DNA from: Hyphomicrobiaceae bacterium
GTDB lineage: Bacteria > Pseudomonadota > Alphaproteobacteria > Rhizobiales > Hyphomicrobiaceae
Assembly: GCA_020442165.1 (NCBI GenBank)
Contig: JAGRKV010000082.1
Location: 1 to 56,416 of the forward strand
Reading direction: 5' to 3'
DNA length: 56,416 bases
Below, one piece after another: positions 1 to 8,336 of this stretch. Made by a program: the position numbers and the translations under genes. The notes beneath the pieces were generated by a model. It was not told the origin of the DNA. It saw only the letters and a program-made list of their open reading frames with translations, and did no database searches. Position 1 is the first letter of the stretch; each line of letters starts with the position of its first letter.

Positions 1-2073
1 CCAGGTGATCTGTCCGGTTGTAGCGCCGTTTGCGTCCGAGGAGACGCGATAGTGCGACCAGGTTTGGGTGCCGGACACATCGTAGAATGTGCGCGAAATG
101 CCACCGTCATCCATCCAGGTGATCTGCCCGGTTGTAGCGCCGTTGGCGTCCCAGGACACGCGATAGTGCGACCAGGTATAGGCACCCGACACATCATAGA
201 ACGTACGCCAGATGCCGCCGTCGTCCTGCCAAGTGAACTGACTGGTTATGGTGCCGTTGGCATCCGTATTAACGCGGTAGTGCGACCATGATTGCACGCC
301 TGCCGCGTCATATGTCGTGGACCAGCCGGTGCCGTCGTCATTCGTGCCGATGTCAGTCAACGGCGCCCATTGAGCATTGTAGGTCATCGTGTGCTGGGAC
401 CAATCGTATTGGTCCAGTGTGTCGGTGAGATCGGCCACAGCGCGTTCCAGCTCATGCGCCGTAAGATCGAACCAGAATGGAATCGCGCTTCCGGTCAGCA
501 TCAATGTGTCGGTGCCGCTGCCTCCAAGCACATGAGCAAGATCGTCAAGCGGATCCCAGTAGAGAATATCATTGCCGCTGCCACCAAGCAGCTGGTCCAC
601 GCCCAGGCCGCCGATGAGGATGTCATTTCCCGCATCGCCCATGAGGATGTCGTTGCCATCGTCTCCACACAGGTGATCGTTGTTCTCGTTGCCGTGGAGT
701 ATGTCGTTTCCGGCGCCGCCGAAAATTGAGTCATCCCCTGAGCGGCCCGACAGAATGTTGGCAAACTGATTGCCAATGATGGTGTCTGCTCCGAAACCGC
801 CGGTGGCGTTTTCGATGACGACTTCGTTGGCGATCGTAAAGCCGCCGTGGATGCCCTGGGCGTAAGAGACCGCGCCGCCGCCCAGCTCGTCGTACTGCAG
901 TGTCGCCGCGCGCAAGTCTATGATCGCGGATGACGTGCCGTTATGAACGATCTCGTCGATGCCGCCGGCATCCCAGATGCTCTGGTAATAGGTGCCGGGT
1001 GCGTTGACGTCGGGGAGGACGTAGGTGTCGTTGCCGGTATGGTAGCCGAAGTTGGGGCCATATTTCTGCTGGAGCACGGCGATGTCGAGCGCCATCATGG
1101 TGCCTTGCCAGCCGTAGCCGTCAGTAGTGGGGAGGCCGTGTGGCGCCAGGGACCAACCGTCGTTGTAGGTCATTACGGTGTTTATGCCCTGGTTCATGTC
1201 GAACAGGCCATAAGATCCGAAGGCTTCGGTGACGCCTTCCATGACGGTTGAACCGCCGCCGGTGTCATGGGGATGTGCCAGGCCGACGCCATGCCCCATC
1301 TCGTGAATTAGCGTCAGGAATCCGTAACCGCCCTGCTGCAAACCGCTTGATGTCCAGCCAGTACCGTTGGTTGCGAAGAAGCCGTAGCCATCAACATTGA
1401 CTGTTGTGTTGCCGACGGTGAGATTGCCGCCGCCTGGCAGCCAGTATCCCAGGTACTGATCCGATTGGCCGAGAATCATGACGAAGTCGGCGTTGGACAG
1501 GCTAGTGGTCTGGGCAAACCTGATGTCGGCGACATTGGAGATCTGCTGGAAGCCGAGCATCGCCTGGTTGATCTGACTCTGTGTCCAGCCCGCAGACGTA
1601 TCGTAGGAATTGCCGTCAGGTTCGACGATGTGGGTTCCGGCCGCGGTGATGAAGTAGACGCGAACGGTGCTGTTCGGAAATTCGTAGGACAGATCGATCG
1701 ATTCAGTGGGCACCGGTGGCGGTGCGATGGCGGCGCTGACCTTGTACGATCCCACCGATGCGTTATCGTAGGCGCCGACTGCGAGATAGTAGGTTCCGGT
1801 TTGGGTGGCGGTGTATGTGATCTCGGACAGATACCCATTGGCGTCGTCGTTGAACGCCACCTGAACGCCGTCAGCATTATAAAGTGTCAGCACAGAATCG
1901 GGCAGTGGGGTGCTAGAGCCAGATGGGTTGCTGACGGTGAATGTGACGCGATCTCCTGCCGTCAGGGAAACGCGGATCCAATCCTCGTCGCCGAGCGTAT
2001 CAATTGCGCTTGTGACGCTGCCGCCAATAAGCAGGGTTGTTGTCGTTGCAGTGCTACCAGGAATGTCAGCCAT
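1..2073 (-). CDS. Serralysin-family (M10) RTX metalloprotease, 3' end outside window
   Basis: A secreted zinc endopeptidase; 691 residues are visible and the frame runs off the left edge, so the C-terminal type I secretion signal cannot be seen. No Sec signal peptide is present, as expected for a type I substrate. Domains in order: a bacterial pre-peptidase C-terminal (PPC) type beta domain at about residues 10-115; a catalytic domain with HEMGHGVGLAH (zinc-binding H257, H261, H267; catalytic E258) and the Met-turn VMTYND around M301; glycine/aspartate nonapeptide calcium-binding repeats of GGxGNDxL type at about 440-508; then 38-residue repeats from about 570 to the edge. The PPC domain placed ahead of the protease is unusual, since most family members carry only a short propeptide. 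No ABC exporter, membrane-fusion protein or inhibitor gene lies on the visible side. Start ATG at 2071-2073. Family assignment is firm; substrate unknown. Confidence 0.9.
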   Translation of the reverse strand, partial: MADIPGSTATTTTLLIGGSVTSAIDTLGDEDWIRVSLTAGDRVTFTVSNPSGSSTPLPDSVLTLYNADGVQVAFNDDANGYLSEITYTATQTGTYYLAVGAYDNASVGSYKVSAAIAPPPVPTESIDLSYEFPNSTVRVYFITAAGTHIVEPDGNSYDTSAGWTQSQINQAMLGFQQISNVADIRFAQTTSLSNADFVMILGQSDQYLGYWLPGGGNLTVGNTTVNVDGYGFFATNGTGWTSSGLQQGGYGFLTLIHEMGHGVGLAHPHDTGGGSTVMEGVTEAFGSYGLFDMNQGINTVMTYNDGWSLAPHGLPTTDGYGWQGTMMALDIAVLQQKYGPNFGYHTGNDTYVLPDVNAPGTYYQSIWDAGGIDEIVHNGTSSAIIDLRAATLQYDELGGGAVSYAQGIHGGFTIANEVVIENATGGFGADTIIGNQFANILSGRSGDDSIFGGAGNDILHGNENNDHLCGDDGNDILMGDAGNDILIGGLGVDQLLGGSGNDILYWDPLDDLAHVLGGSGTDTLMLTGSAIPFWFDLTAHELERAVADLTDTLDQYDWSQHTMTYNAQWAPLTDIGTNDDGTGWSTTYDAAGVQSWSHYRVNTDANGTITSQFTWQDDGGIWRTFYDVSGAYTWSHYRVSWDANGATTGQITWMDDGGISRTFYDVSGTQTWSHYRVSSDANGATTGQITW
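3..344 (-). repeat. Three tandem 114-bp (38-codon) repeats inside the protease gene
   Basis: Units begin at 3, 117 and 231, an exact 114-base period. The first two are nearly identical at DNA level and the third is more diverged. Each encodes a 38-residue unit with WSHYRV, DANG, DDGG and FYDVSG landmarks. The array continues past the left edge, so the copy number is unknown. High DNA identity suggests recent duplication. Confidence 0.9.
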
Positions 2074-2140
2074 AACGTGCCCTACGATTCGCGCGCATTT
2101 GTGCACGCAAGATCAATCCTCGGCCACCTTAAGGGTACGT

Positions 2141-2150
2141 CCGTTAACGG
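2141..2150. promoter_or_regulatory. Perfect 10-bp palindrome upstream of the protease
   Basis: CCGTTAACGG, a perfect palindrome about 70 bases upstream of the protease start codon, where an operator could lie. No regulator is assigned. Confidence 0.25.
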
Positions 2151-2302
2151 GACATCTATGGGTTCATAAAATTTGATCGAATTTCTTTGCGATATTCGGA
2201 CGATTTCCGAAATCTGAACGAACGCAATGTTTCTGCCTTCGTGAATCAACATAAAAGCCATATATATCAGTGCATTACATTTCGCCTCGTTGCTTTTGTT
2301 CC

Positions 2303-2317
2303 TGTTTCATGGAAACA
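2303..2317. promoter_or_regulatory. Inverted repeat TGTTTC-ATG-GAAACA
   Basis: Two perfect 6-base arms separated by 3 bases, about 230 bases upstream of the protease start in an AT-richer stretch. It looks like a site for a dimeric regulator; the regulator is unknown. Confidence 0.25.
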
Positions 2318-2672
2318 CATTTGCCAAATGCCGGGGTTGGAGAATTCACAAAATTTTCGTTCGCCGATGGCGGGTTCAGATGAAAAACGATTTATCGCGT
2401 GACGTGCGATGATGCGAGCTCTGGGCGCCAGTTTCCGGAATTTTCGAAGGGTAGGAGTGAAAGGGTTTGGAGGGTGCGTTTACAGAAATGGCAGCAGGCA
2501 ATTGGGGCGTTTTCTAATGCTTTTTCGATTTCCCATCTTCTTCCCGGTTCCGCTGTTCTTGCCAAAACTGGTGTTGTGATGCGCCGCCGCCGGTATAGAC
2601 GGAGTGATGCCGAGGCAACGGGCGGTGGCGGTCCGGACAGCTGTTCAGGGGCGAAGGTGGGCCCTGCAACAA

Positions 2673-2701
2673 TTGCACAACTTGGTCCGCTTATTGTGCA
2701 A
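2673..2701. promoter_or_regulatory. Inverted repeat TTGCACAA-N13-TTGTGCAA
   Basis: Perfect 8-base arms with a 13-base spacer, about 270 bases upstream of manC. It could be an operator or a cruciform/RNA hairpin. No T-run follows, so it is not a typical terminator. Confidence 0.25.
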
Positions 2702-2969
2702 GTGGCTGGAGGCACGAGAATTGAATGCTGTTTGGGCCTGGGTTGCGGCGTCTGGCCACCAAGGTTGCATTTGCCTGAATTCGGAGCGTTGGTGGGCTTA
2801 ATCACCGTCCGGAATGAGACACTCCGTACTTCAACGCAGAGCTTCCGTTGTCTATTCCTGGATCCGGCTGAGCAGGGGACAAAATGATGTGGGACGCTGA
2901 AATGGTGTGCTTTCTCCTGTATAGGGCATCCATGATGTCGAAGAGCTTCGTGCTGGGGATTTCTTAATC

Positions 2970-4412
2970 ATGACAACGCTCTTTCCCGTCATCTTGTCGG
3001 GCGGATCGGGTACGAGGCTCTGGCCCCTGTCGCGGTCGATGTATCCGAAGCAATTCATCAGCTTCAACGGTGCGGGTGCGAGCTTTCTGGGTACGACGCT
3101 GAAGCGGCTTGCGCCGGAGGCGGGCTTTGGCGCGCCTATCCTCTTGTGCAACAACGATCACCGTTTCTTGGTGCGGGGCGAGCTGGAGCGCGCGGGACTG
3201 GAAGCGAAGGCGGTGATTCTCGAGCCTGTGGCGCGCAATACCGCTCCGGCGATTGCTGTGGCAGCGCTCGCTGCCGCTGAGGAAAACAAGAACGCGATTA
3301 TCGTGGTCATGCCTTCGGACCACGTCGTCAAGGACGAGCGCAAATTCATTGAAGCTGTTCACCATGCCGCGGAGATTGCCTCTCATGGGCGGCTTGTGCT
3401 TTTCGGCATCAAGCCGGAGGAGCCCCATACAGGATATGGCTACATCCGGCGTGGCGCCCCCCTGGAAGGCGAAGTGATCGGCGGGTTCGCCGTCGGGGCC
3501 TTTACGGAGAAACCTGACAGCGCCACGGCGACGAGCTATCTGGCGACTGGTGAATACTTCTGGAACAGCGGCATCTTCGTCATGCACGCGGCGACGTTCC
3601 TTGAAGAGCTTGGCCAATTGGCACCCTCGGTTCTCGCCGCGGCCAAGAGAGCCTACGAAAATCGTACGGAAGACCTCGGATTCGAGCGTCTTGATGAAGC
3701 GGCGTTTGCTGCAGCGCCGGCGATTTCGGTCGACTATGCCGTGATGGAAAAAACCAAACGGGCGGCGATGCTCACAATCGATGTCGGCTGGAACGATGTC
3801 GGCTCATGGTCGTCGCTGTGGGACATCGCGGAGCACGATGCTCGCGGAAATTTTGCAAGCTGCGATGCGATCCTAGAAGACACCAGCAACTGCTACATCC
3901 ATTCCGAGCGCGGCCTGATTTCCACGATCGGCGTTGAAAACCTCGTCATCGTCGATACGCCCGATGCCCTTCTCGTGGCGGACCGCGCGCGTGCGCAGGA
4001 CGTCACCAAGGTCGTGCAGCGGCTCAAACAGTCCGGCCGCAAGGAGCACGAGCAGCATTTGCGGAACTACCGGCCCTGGGGCTTTTTCGAGACGTTATCG
4101 CTCGGCCCACGTTTCCAGGTGAAGCTGTTGCATGTGAAGCCTGGCGGCAAGCTGTCCATGCAAATGCACCACCATCGGTCGGAGCACTGGATCGTTGTCC
4201 AGGGCACCGCGAACGTCGTGATTGGTGATACCGAACAACTCGTTCGCGAGAACGAGAGCGTCTACATCACGGCGACGCAATGGCACCGGCTTGAAAATCC
4301 CGGCAAGGTGCCGCTGGAACTCATCGAAGTGCAGATCGGCACCTATCTGGGTGAGGATGACATCGTCCGTACGCACGATATCTATCAGCGCAGCGCGCAC
4401 GAGACGAAGTAG
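2970..4412 (+). CDS. manC: Mannose-1-phosphate guanylyltransferase / mannose-6-phosphate isomerase
   Basis: Makes GDP-mannose from mannose-1-phosphate and GTP. Members of this bifunctional type II family also isomerise fructose-6-phosphate to mannose-6-phosphate. The 480 residues match the family length. The N-terminal nucleotidyltransferase begins with the GGSGTRLWP signature at about residues 11-19. A C-terminal cupin domain follows from about 365, with RPWGFFE and a histidine cluster MHHHRSEHW near 397-405 that fits the isomerase metal site. It is transcribed alone and convergently with rfbA, leaving only 8 bases between the stops. GDP-mannose would feed a mannose, GDP-rhamnose or fucose residue of the surface polysaccharide encoded alongside. 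No phosphomannomutase gene is in the window, so that step is supplied from elsewhere. The ribosome-binding site is weak. Confidence 0.93.
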   Translation: MTTLFPVILSGGSGTRLWPLSRSMYPKQFISFNGAGASFLGTTLKRLAPEAGFGAPILLCNNDHRFLVRGELERAGLEAKAVILEPVARNTAPAIAVAALAAAEENKNAIIVVMPSDHVVKDERKFIEAVHHAAEIASHGRLVLFGIKPEEPHTGYGYIRRGAPLEGEVIGGFAVGAFTEKPDSATATSYLATGEYFWNSGIFVMHAATFLEELGQLAPSVLAAAKRAYENRTEDLGFERLDEAAFAAAPAISVDYAVMEKTKRAAMLTIDVGWNDVGSWSSLWDIAEHDARGNFASCDAILEDTSNCYIHSERGLISTIGVENLVIVDTPDALLVADRARAQDVTKVVQRLKQSGRKEHEQHLRNYRPWGFFETLSLGPRFQVKLLHVKPGGKLSMQMHHHRSEHWIVVQGTANVVIGDTEQLVRENESVYITATQWHRLENPGKVPLELIEVQIGTYLGEDDIVRTHDIYQRSAHETK

Positions 4413-4420
4413 ACACGCGA

Positions 4421-5302
4421 TCAGGTGTCCCGCAAATCGGCCAGGATGCTGGTCAGGTAGCGGCCATAGTCATTCTTGGCGTAGCGCTCGGCGATCAAGC
4501 GCTCAAAGGACTCGTGCGTGATGAAGCCTTCGCGAACGGCGATCTCCTCGGGGCTCGCGATCTTGGCACCTTGCCGCTTCTCGATCGTTGCGACGTAATT
4601 GGCGGCATCCAGGAGGCTGTCTGGCGTGCCGGTGTCGAACCAGGCGAAGCCACGGCCCATGCGCTCCACTGCCAGTCGCCCCATATCCAGATAAGCGTTG
4701 TTGACGCTGGTGATTTCAAGCTCGCCTCGCGCCGAGGGCTTCAGGGACTTTGAGATCTCCACAACCTGATTGTCGTAGACGTAGAGACCGATGACGGCCC
4801 AGTTGGATTTGGGCTTTGCCGGTTTTTCCTCGATCGACAGGGCGCGCCCGCTGCGATCGAAAGCAACGACGCCGTATCGCTCGGGATCACTCACCTGATG
4901 GGCAAAGACGCGGCCGCCTTGCATATCGGTCATGGCGGACTTGAGCAGTTCACCCAGGCCATGGCCGTAGAACAAGTTGTCGCCGAGGACCATCGTGCAG
5001 GAGTCGTTGCCGATGAAGCGTTCGCCGATGATGAAGGCCTGCGCCAGTCCTTCTGGCTTTGGCTGCTCGGCGTAGGAGAAGCTGATGCCCCACTGAGATC
5101 CGTCACCCAGTAACTCACGGAATCCCGGTAGGTCGCGAGGTGTCGAGATGACCAGGATTTCGCGGATGCCGCCCAGCATGAGGACCGACAGCGGATAGTA
5201 GATGAGCGGCTTGTCGTAGACCGGGAGCATCTGCTTTGACGCTGCGAGCGTCATCGGATAGAGGCGCGTGCCACTACCGCCCGCCAGTATGATGCCCTTC
5301 AT
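4421..5302 (-). CDS. rfbA: Glucose-1-phosphate thymidylyltransferase (RmlA)
   Basis: First enzyme of dTDP-L-rhamnose synthesis: glucose-1-phosphate plus dTTP gives dTDP-glucose and pyrophosphate. The 293-residue length is typical. GGSGTRLYP at residues 8-16, followed by the KQMLPVYDKP segment, forms the nucleotide- and sugar-phosphate-binding signature. MVLGDNLFYG and FDTGTPDS are further family landmarks. It is the last gene of the leftward operon rfbC-rfbB-rfbD-rfbA, 38 bases after rfbD, with an AAGGA-like ribosome-binding site. The operon order differs from the enterobacterial rfbBDAC order but all four enzymes are present. Confidence 0.95.
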   Translation of the reverse strand: MKGIILAGGSGTRLYPMTLAASKQMLPVYDKPLIYYPLSVLMLGGIREILVISTPRDLPGFRELLGDGSQWGISFSYAEQPKPEGLAQAFIIGERFIGNDSCTMVLGDNLFYGHGLGELLKSAMTDMQGGRVFAHQVSDPERYGVVAFDRSGRALSIEEKPAKPKSNWAVIGLYVYDNQVVEISKSLKPSARGELEITSVNNAYLDMGRLAVERMGRGFAWFDTGTPDSLLDAANYVATIEKRQGAKIASPEEIAVREGFITHESFERLIAERYAKNDYGRYLTSILADLRDT

Positions 5303-5340
5303 GATCCTTGCCTCTTTCTTGCCAACCAGGCTTGGTGGGT

Positions 5341-6234
5341 CTAGCCGGACTTAGATGCCATCAGTCGCGCCACACATTCTTCGACGCCGAGACGCCACTC
5401 CGGTAGTGAGATGCCAAGCTGCTTTTTGAGTTTGCTGCAGTCGAGCCGCGAGTTCGCTGGCCGGCGGGCCGGCGTTGGGTAGTCCGCGGTCGTGATCGCG
5501 TTCACCTTCACCGGATTTGCGCCGAGTGCGGCTGCGCGAGCGAGGGTAGCCCGCGCCAGTCCACACCACGTTACTTCGCCCTGCCCTGCTGCGTGGTAAA
5601 TGCCCCAAGGCATGTCGTCGCGCGCTCTTGTGGCGATCAGGCGAGAGATGTCGAGGATCGCAGTGGCAAGGTGGGGAGCATACGTTGGCGTGCCCAACTG
5701 ATCGTCGACGACGCCCAGCTCGGGGCGCGTCTCGGCCAGCCGCAACATCGTCTTGACGAAGTTGTTGCCAAATGGGCTGTGGACCCATGCGGTCCTCAGA
5801 ATGATGTGTTGCGGCTGTTGGGCCTGCACATTTATTTCGCCATCGAGCTTGGAGCGGCCATAGGCGCCGGCAGGCGCGGTATCGTCGCTTTCGACGTAAG
5901 GCGCCTGCTTGTTGCCGTCGAACACGTAGTCGGTGGAGATGTGTATGATCGGGATACTGGCTTTGCGGCATGCGGCTGCGACATGGCCGGCGCCCAATGC
6001 ATTGACGCTGTGGGCAAGGTCAGGTTCGCTTTCCGCCTTGTCGACAGCGGTGTAGGCGGCGGCATTCACAACCAGGTCGGGAACCACTTCGCGCATATGC
6101 GCTGCAATCGGGTCCGGCATCGTGATGTCGAGTGATGGACGGCCGAGCGCCGCAACAGTGATCTCGGTGCCGCCGGCCGCTTCCACAAGCGATCGCGCGA
6201 GCTGTCCCTCCGCACCCGTGACGAGGATTTTCAC
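5341..6234 (-). CDS. rfbD: dTDP-4-dehydrorhamnose reductase (RmlD)
   Basis: Last step of dTDP-L-rhamnose synthesis: NAD(P)H-dependent reduction of dTDP-4-keto-L-rhamnose. The Rossmann fold starts at the N terminus (GAEGQLA). STDYVFDG lies near residue 100, and the short-chain dehydrogenase catalytic pair is Y125 and K129 in YGRSK. A GTG start at 6232-6234 is chosen because it has AGGGAG eight bases upstream and gives the usual N terminus VKILVTG; another GTG three codons upstream would overlap that site. The length is 297 residues. It follows rfbB by 19 bases in the same leftward operon. Confidence 0.93.
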   Translation of the reverse strand: MKILVTGAEGQLARSLVEAAGGTEITVAALGRPSLDITMPDPIAAHMREVVPDLVVNAAAYTAVDKAESEPDLAHSVNALGAGHVAAACRKASIPIIHISTDYVFDGNKQAPYVESDDTAPAGAYGRSKLDGEINVQAQQPQHIILRTAWVHSPFGNNFVKTMLRLAETRPELGVVDDQLGTPTYAPHLATAILDISRLIATRARDDMPWGIYHAAGQGEVTWCGLARATLARAAALGANPVKVNAITTADYPTPARRPANSRLDCSKLKKQLGISLPEWRLGVEECVARLMASKSG

Positions 6235-6253
6235 GTAAGGCACTCCCTTGCGC

Positions 6254-7327
6254 TCAGGAAGCCTTCTTGGCAGCAGGGCTTTGAAGCAGGCCCAGCCGCT
6301 CGCCGGTATACACGTTCTTGCGCAGCGGCTCCCACCACAAACGGTTCTCCAAGTACCAGTCTATGGTTTTCTCAATGCCGCTCTCGAAATTCTCCTGGGC
6401 GCGCCAGCCAAGCTCAGTTTCCAGCTTTGTTGCATCGATAGCGTAGCGGTGATCGTGGCCCGGGCGGTCCTGCACGAAGGTGATGAGCGAGGCGTGCGGG
6501 GCATTGGCGGCAAAGCGCTGGTCCAGTATGGCGCAGATGCGGTTCACTACATCCATGTTGGAGCGCTCGTTGCGGCCACCGACGTTGTACTTTTCGCCCA
6601 GCCGGCCACGCTGCAATATCGTGAGGAGCGCGCGCGCATGGTCATCGACATAGAGCCAATCGCGGATGTTGGAGCCATTGCCATAGACCGGTAGTGACAG
6701 GCCGTGCATGGCATTGAGGATCATCAGCGGGATCAGCTTCTCTGGGAACTGATAGGGTCCATAATTGTTGGAGCAGTTCGAGATGAGGCCGGGGAACCCA
6801 TAGGTACGATACCAGGCGATGACCAGATGGTCCGACGCGGCCTTGCTGGATGAGTAGGGTGAGCTTGGCTCGTAGGCTGTCTTCTCGGTGAAGAGGCCGT
6901 CCGCTCCCAGTGAGCCGTAGACCTCGTCGGTCGAGACATGCAGGAAACGGAATCGATCCTTGTCGCCGCCGGTAAGGCTGGACCAGTAGGCGCGGGCAGC
7001 TTCGAGCAGCGTGAAGGTGCCGACGACGTTGGTATGGATGAACTCGCCAGCGCCGGTGATCGAGCGGTCGACGTGACTCTCGGCCGCCAGATGGATGACG
7101 GAATCGGGCTTGAAGTCGGCGAAGGCCTTGTCCATCGCGGCGCGATCGCAAATGTCGGCTTGCCGAAACGTGTAGTTCGACCGGCTGGCGATTGGATCGA
7201 GAGAATGCAGGTTGGCCGCATAGGTCAGCTTATCGACGTTGAGAACCGCGATGCCCTGATCGGCCGCCAAGTACCGGCAGAGTGCGGAGCCGATGAAGCC
7301 TGCTCCGCCTGTCACCAGAACGCGCAT
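6254..7327 (-). CDS. rfbB: dTDP-glucose 4,6-dehydratase (RmlB)
   Basis: NAD+-dependent conversion of dTDP-glucose to dTDP-4-keto-6-deoxyglucose. An extended short-chain dehydrogenase: GGAGFIG at residues 7-13 binds NAD, T133-D134-E135 is the dehydratase catalytic triplet, and Y158/K162 (YxxxK) is the redox pair. A longer frame begins at 7384 with an ATGA overlap onto rfbC, but the ATG at 7325-7327 has a good AGAGGG site and gives the normal family N terminus MRVLVTGGAG and 357 residues. Second gene of the rfbC-B-D-A operon. Confidence 0.94.
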   Translation of the reverse strand: MRVLVTGGAGFIGSALCRYLAADQGIAVLNVDKLTYAANLHSLDPIASRSNYTFRQADICDRAAMDKAFADFKPDSVIHLAAESHVDRSITGAGEFIHTNVVGTFTLLEAARAYWSSLTGGDKDRFRFLHVSTDEVYGSLGADGLFTEKTAYEPSSPYSSSKAASDHLVIAWYRTYGFPGLISNCSNNYGPYQFPEKLIPLMILNAMHGLSLPVYGNGSNIRDWLYVDDHARALLTILQRGRLGEKYNVGGRNERSNMDVVNRICAILDQRFAANAPHASLITFVQDRPGHDHRYAIDATKLETELGWRAQENFESGIEKTIDWYLENRLWWEPLRKNVYTGERLGLLQSPAAKKAS

Positions 7328-7380
7328 GTCTTTTCCCTCTTGCATCTTGGCCGTCAGAACGGGATAGGCCCGGTTTCGGA

Positions 7381-7956
7381 TCATCCGGAATACGTGAATA
7401 TCTCGCTCAAGTCTGCCAGGCGCGGCAGATTGGTGTCCTTAGGTGACAGGATCGCCTCGGACGATGAGATCGGCCAGTCGATTTCGAGATCTGGGTCGTT
7501 CCATAGAATGCCAGCGTCGCATTCCGGAGCGTAAAAGTCCGTGACCTTGTAGAAGACCTCGGTATCGGGTTCGAGCGTGCAGAAGGCGTGCGCGAAGCCT
7601 GGCGGTATCCAGAGCTGCTGCCAGTTCTCAGCAGAAAGTTCGGCTCTTACGTGGTGACCGAATGTTGGCGAGCCGGTGCGAATATCGACGGCGACATCGA
7701 AGATCCGGCCGCGCACCACCCTGATGAGCTTGCCTTGGGCATGCGGCGGCTTCTGGAAGTGCAGGCCGCGGACGACGCCGCTGGACCGTGACAGTGATTG
7801 GTTGTCCTGGACGAACGTCGCGTCGATGCCGGCCTCGCGGAATGTCGCGGCATTATAGGTCTCGGAAAAGAAGCCTCGGTCGTCACCGAATTTCGCCGGA
7901 GCGATGAGTATGACGTCGGGAATCTCCAGGCGCTTTACCGTGACGTTCTTGGGCAT
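7381..7956 (-). CDS. rfbC: dTDP-4-dehydrorhamnose 3,5-epimerase (RmlC)
   Basis: Epimerises C3 and C5 of dTDP-4-keto-6-deoxyglucose in the rhamnose pathway. A small cupin of 191 residues with the catalytic His in RGLHFQ (H66) and the active-site tyrosine in EVFYK (Y136). The start at 7954-7956 gives normal family length; an open frame extends 52 codons upstream to 8112, but that part has no homology-like features. It is probably the first gene of the leftward rfbCBDA operon, so the operon promoter should lie in 7957-8336. Confidence 0.93.
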   Translation of the reverse strand: MPKNVTVKRLEIPDVILIAPAKFGDDRGFFSETYNAATFREAGIDATFVQDNQSLSRSSGVVRGLHFQKPPHAQGKLIRVVRGRIFDVAVDIRTGSPTFGHHVRAELSAENWQQLWIPPGFAHAFCTLEPDTEVFYKVTDFYAPECDAGILWNDPDLEIDWPISSSEAILSPKDTNLPRLADLSEIFTYSG

Positions 7957-8336
7957 CTTCGCGCGGAGCCTTTGCTTGCTTGGAGGCGGGCTGAACACTG
8001 CGCGGGGATCTTTGTCCTCCACGGGAGGCCCCACTGTTTCACCCCATTGCCATACCTCGAAAATGGCTGCAAGACCGCGTTCGTCCCTGCTTGCGAGATG
8101 CTTGCTGTGCACAGGGGAAAAATGAGAAAATTTGCCGGCTTCAAGCTAGATTGCCGGGAATTGCGAGGCTGCTTCAGGGATCGTTGCGCACTGTTGAAGA
8201 AATTGTAATGCGTGATCGGGCGGGAGGTGTCAGGCATGCGGTTCGTTATCGATAGTCGCTAATGGGACACAGTGGGCGCTAGAAGACTGCGAACGGCTGG
8301 GTAAAAGGGTGGGCGGGCTGTGCCTGTGGTGGAGCG
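7957..8336. other. Divergent intergenic region rfbC / GT2
   Basis: About 380 bases between the divergent rfbC operon and the rightward glycosyltransferase. An extension of the rfbC frame covers its left 156 bases, but I do not consider it coding. No strong promoter or repeat is recognisable. Confidence 0.4.

Larger units (their letters stand above)
2074..2969. other. Long non-coding gap between divergent protease and manC
   Basis: About 900 bases without a convincing gene. Open frames of 71-162 codons exist on both strands, but none has a recognisable domain, good start context or plausible composition. The gap must carry the promoters of the protease (leftward) and manC (rightward). Three inverted repeats stand out and are listed separately. 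Confidence 0.6.

Noticed and set aside
2399..2887. 162-codon frame in the protease/manC gap
   Set aside because: No family resemblance, poor start context, composition typical of a chance frame; an equally long frame exists on the other strand.
5593..6135. 180-codon frame antisense to rfbD
   Set aside because: Shadow of a GC-rich coding gene; rfbD has full catalytic motifs. The same applies to long antisense frames over rfbB, the PodJ-like gene, hisD and the alpha-E/ATP-grasp genes.
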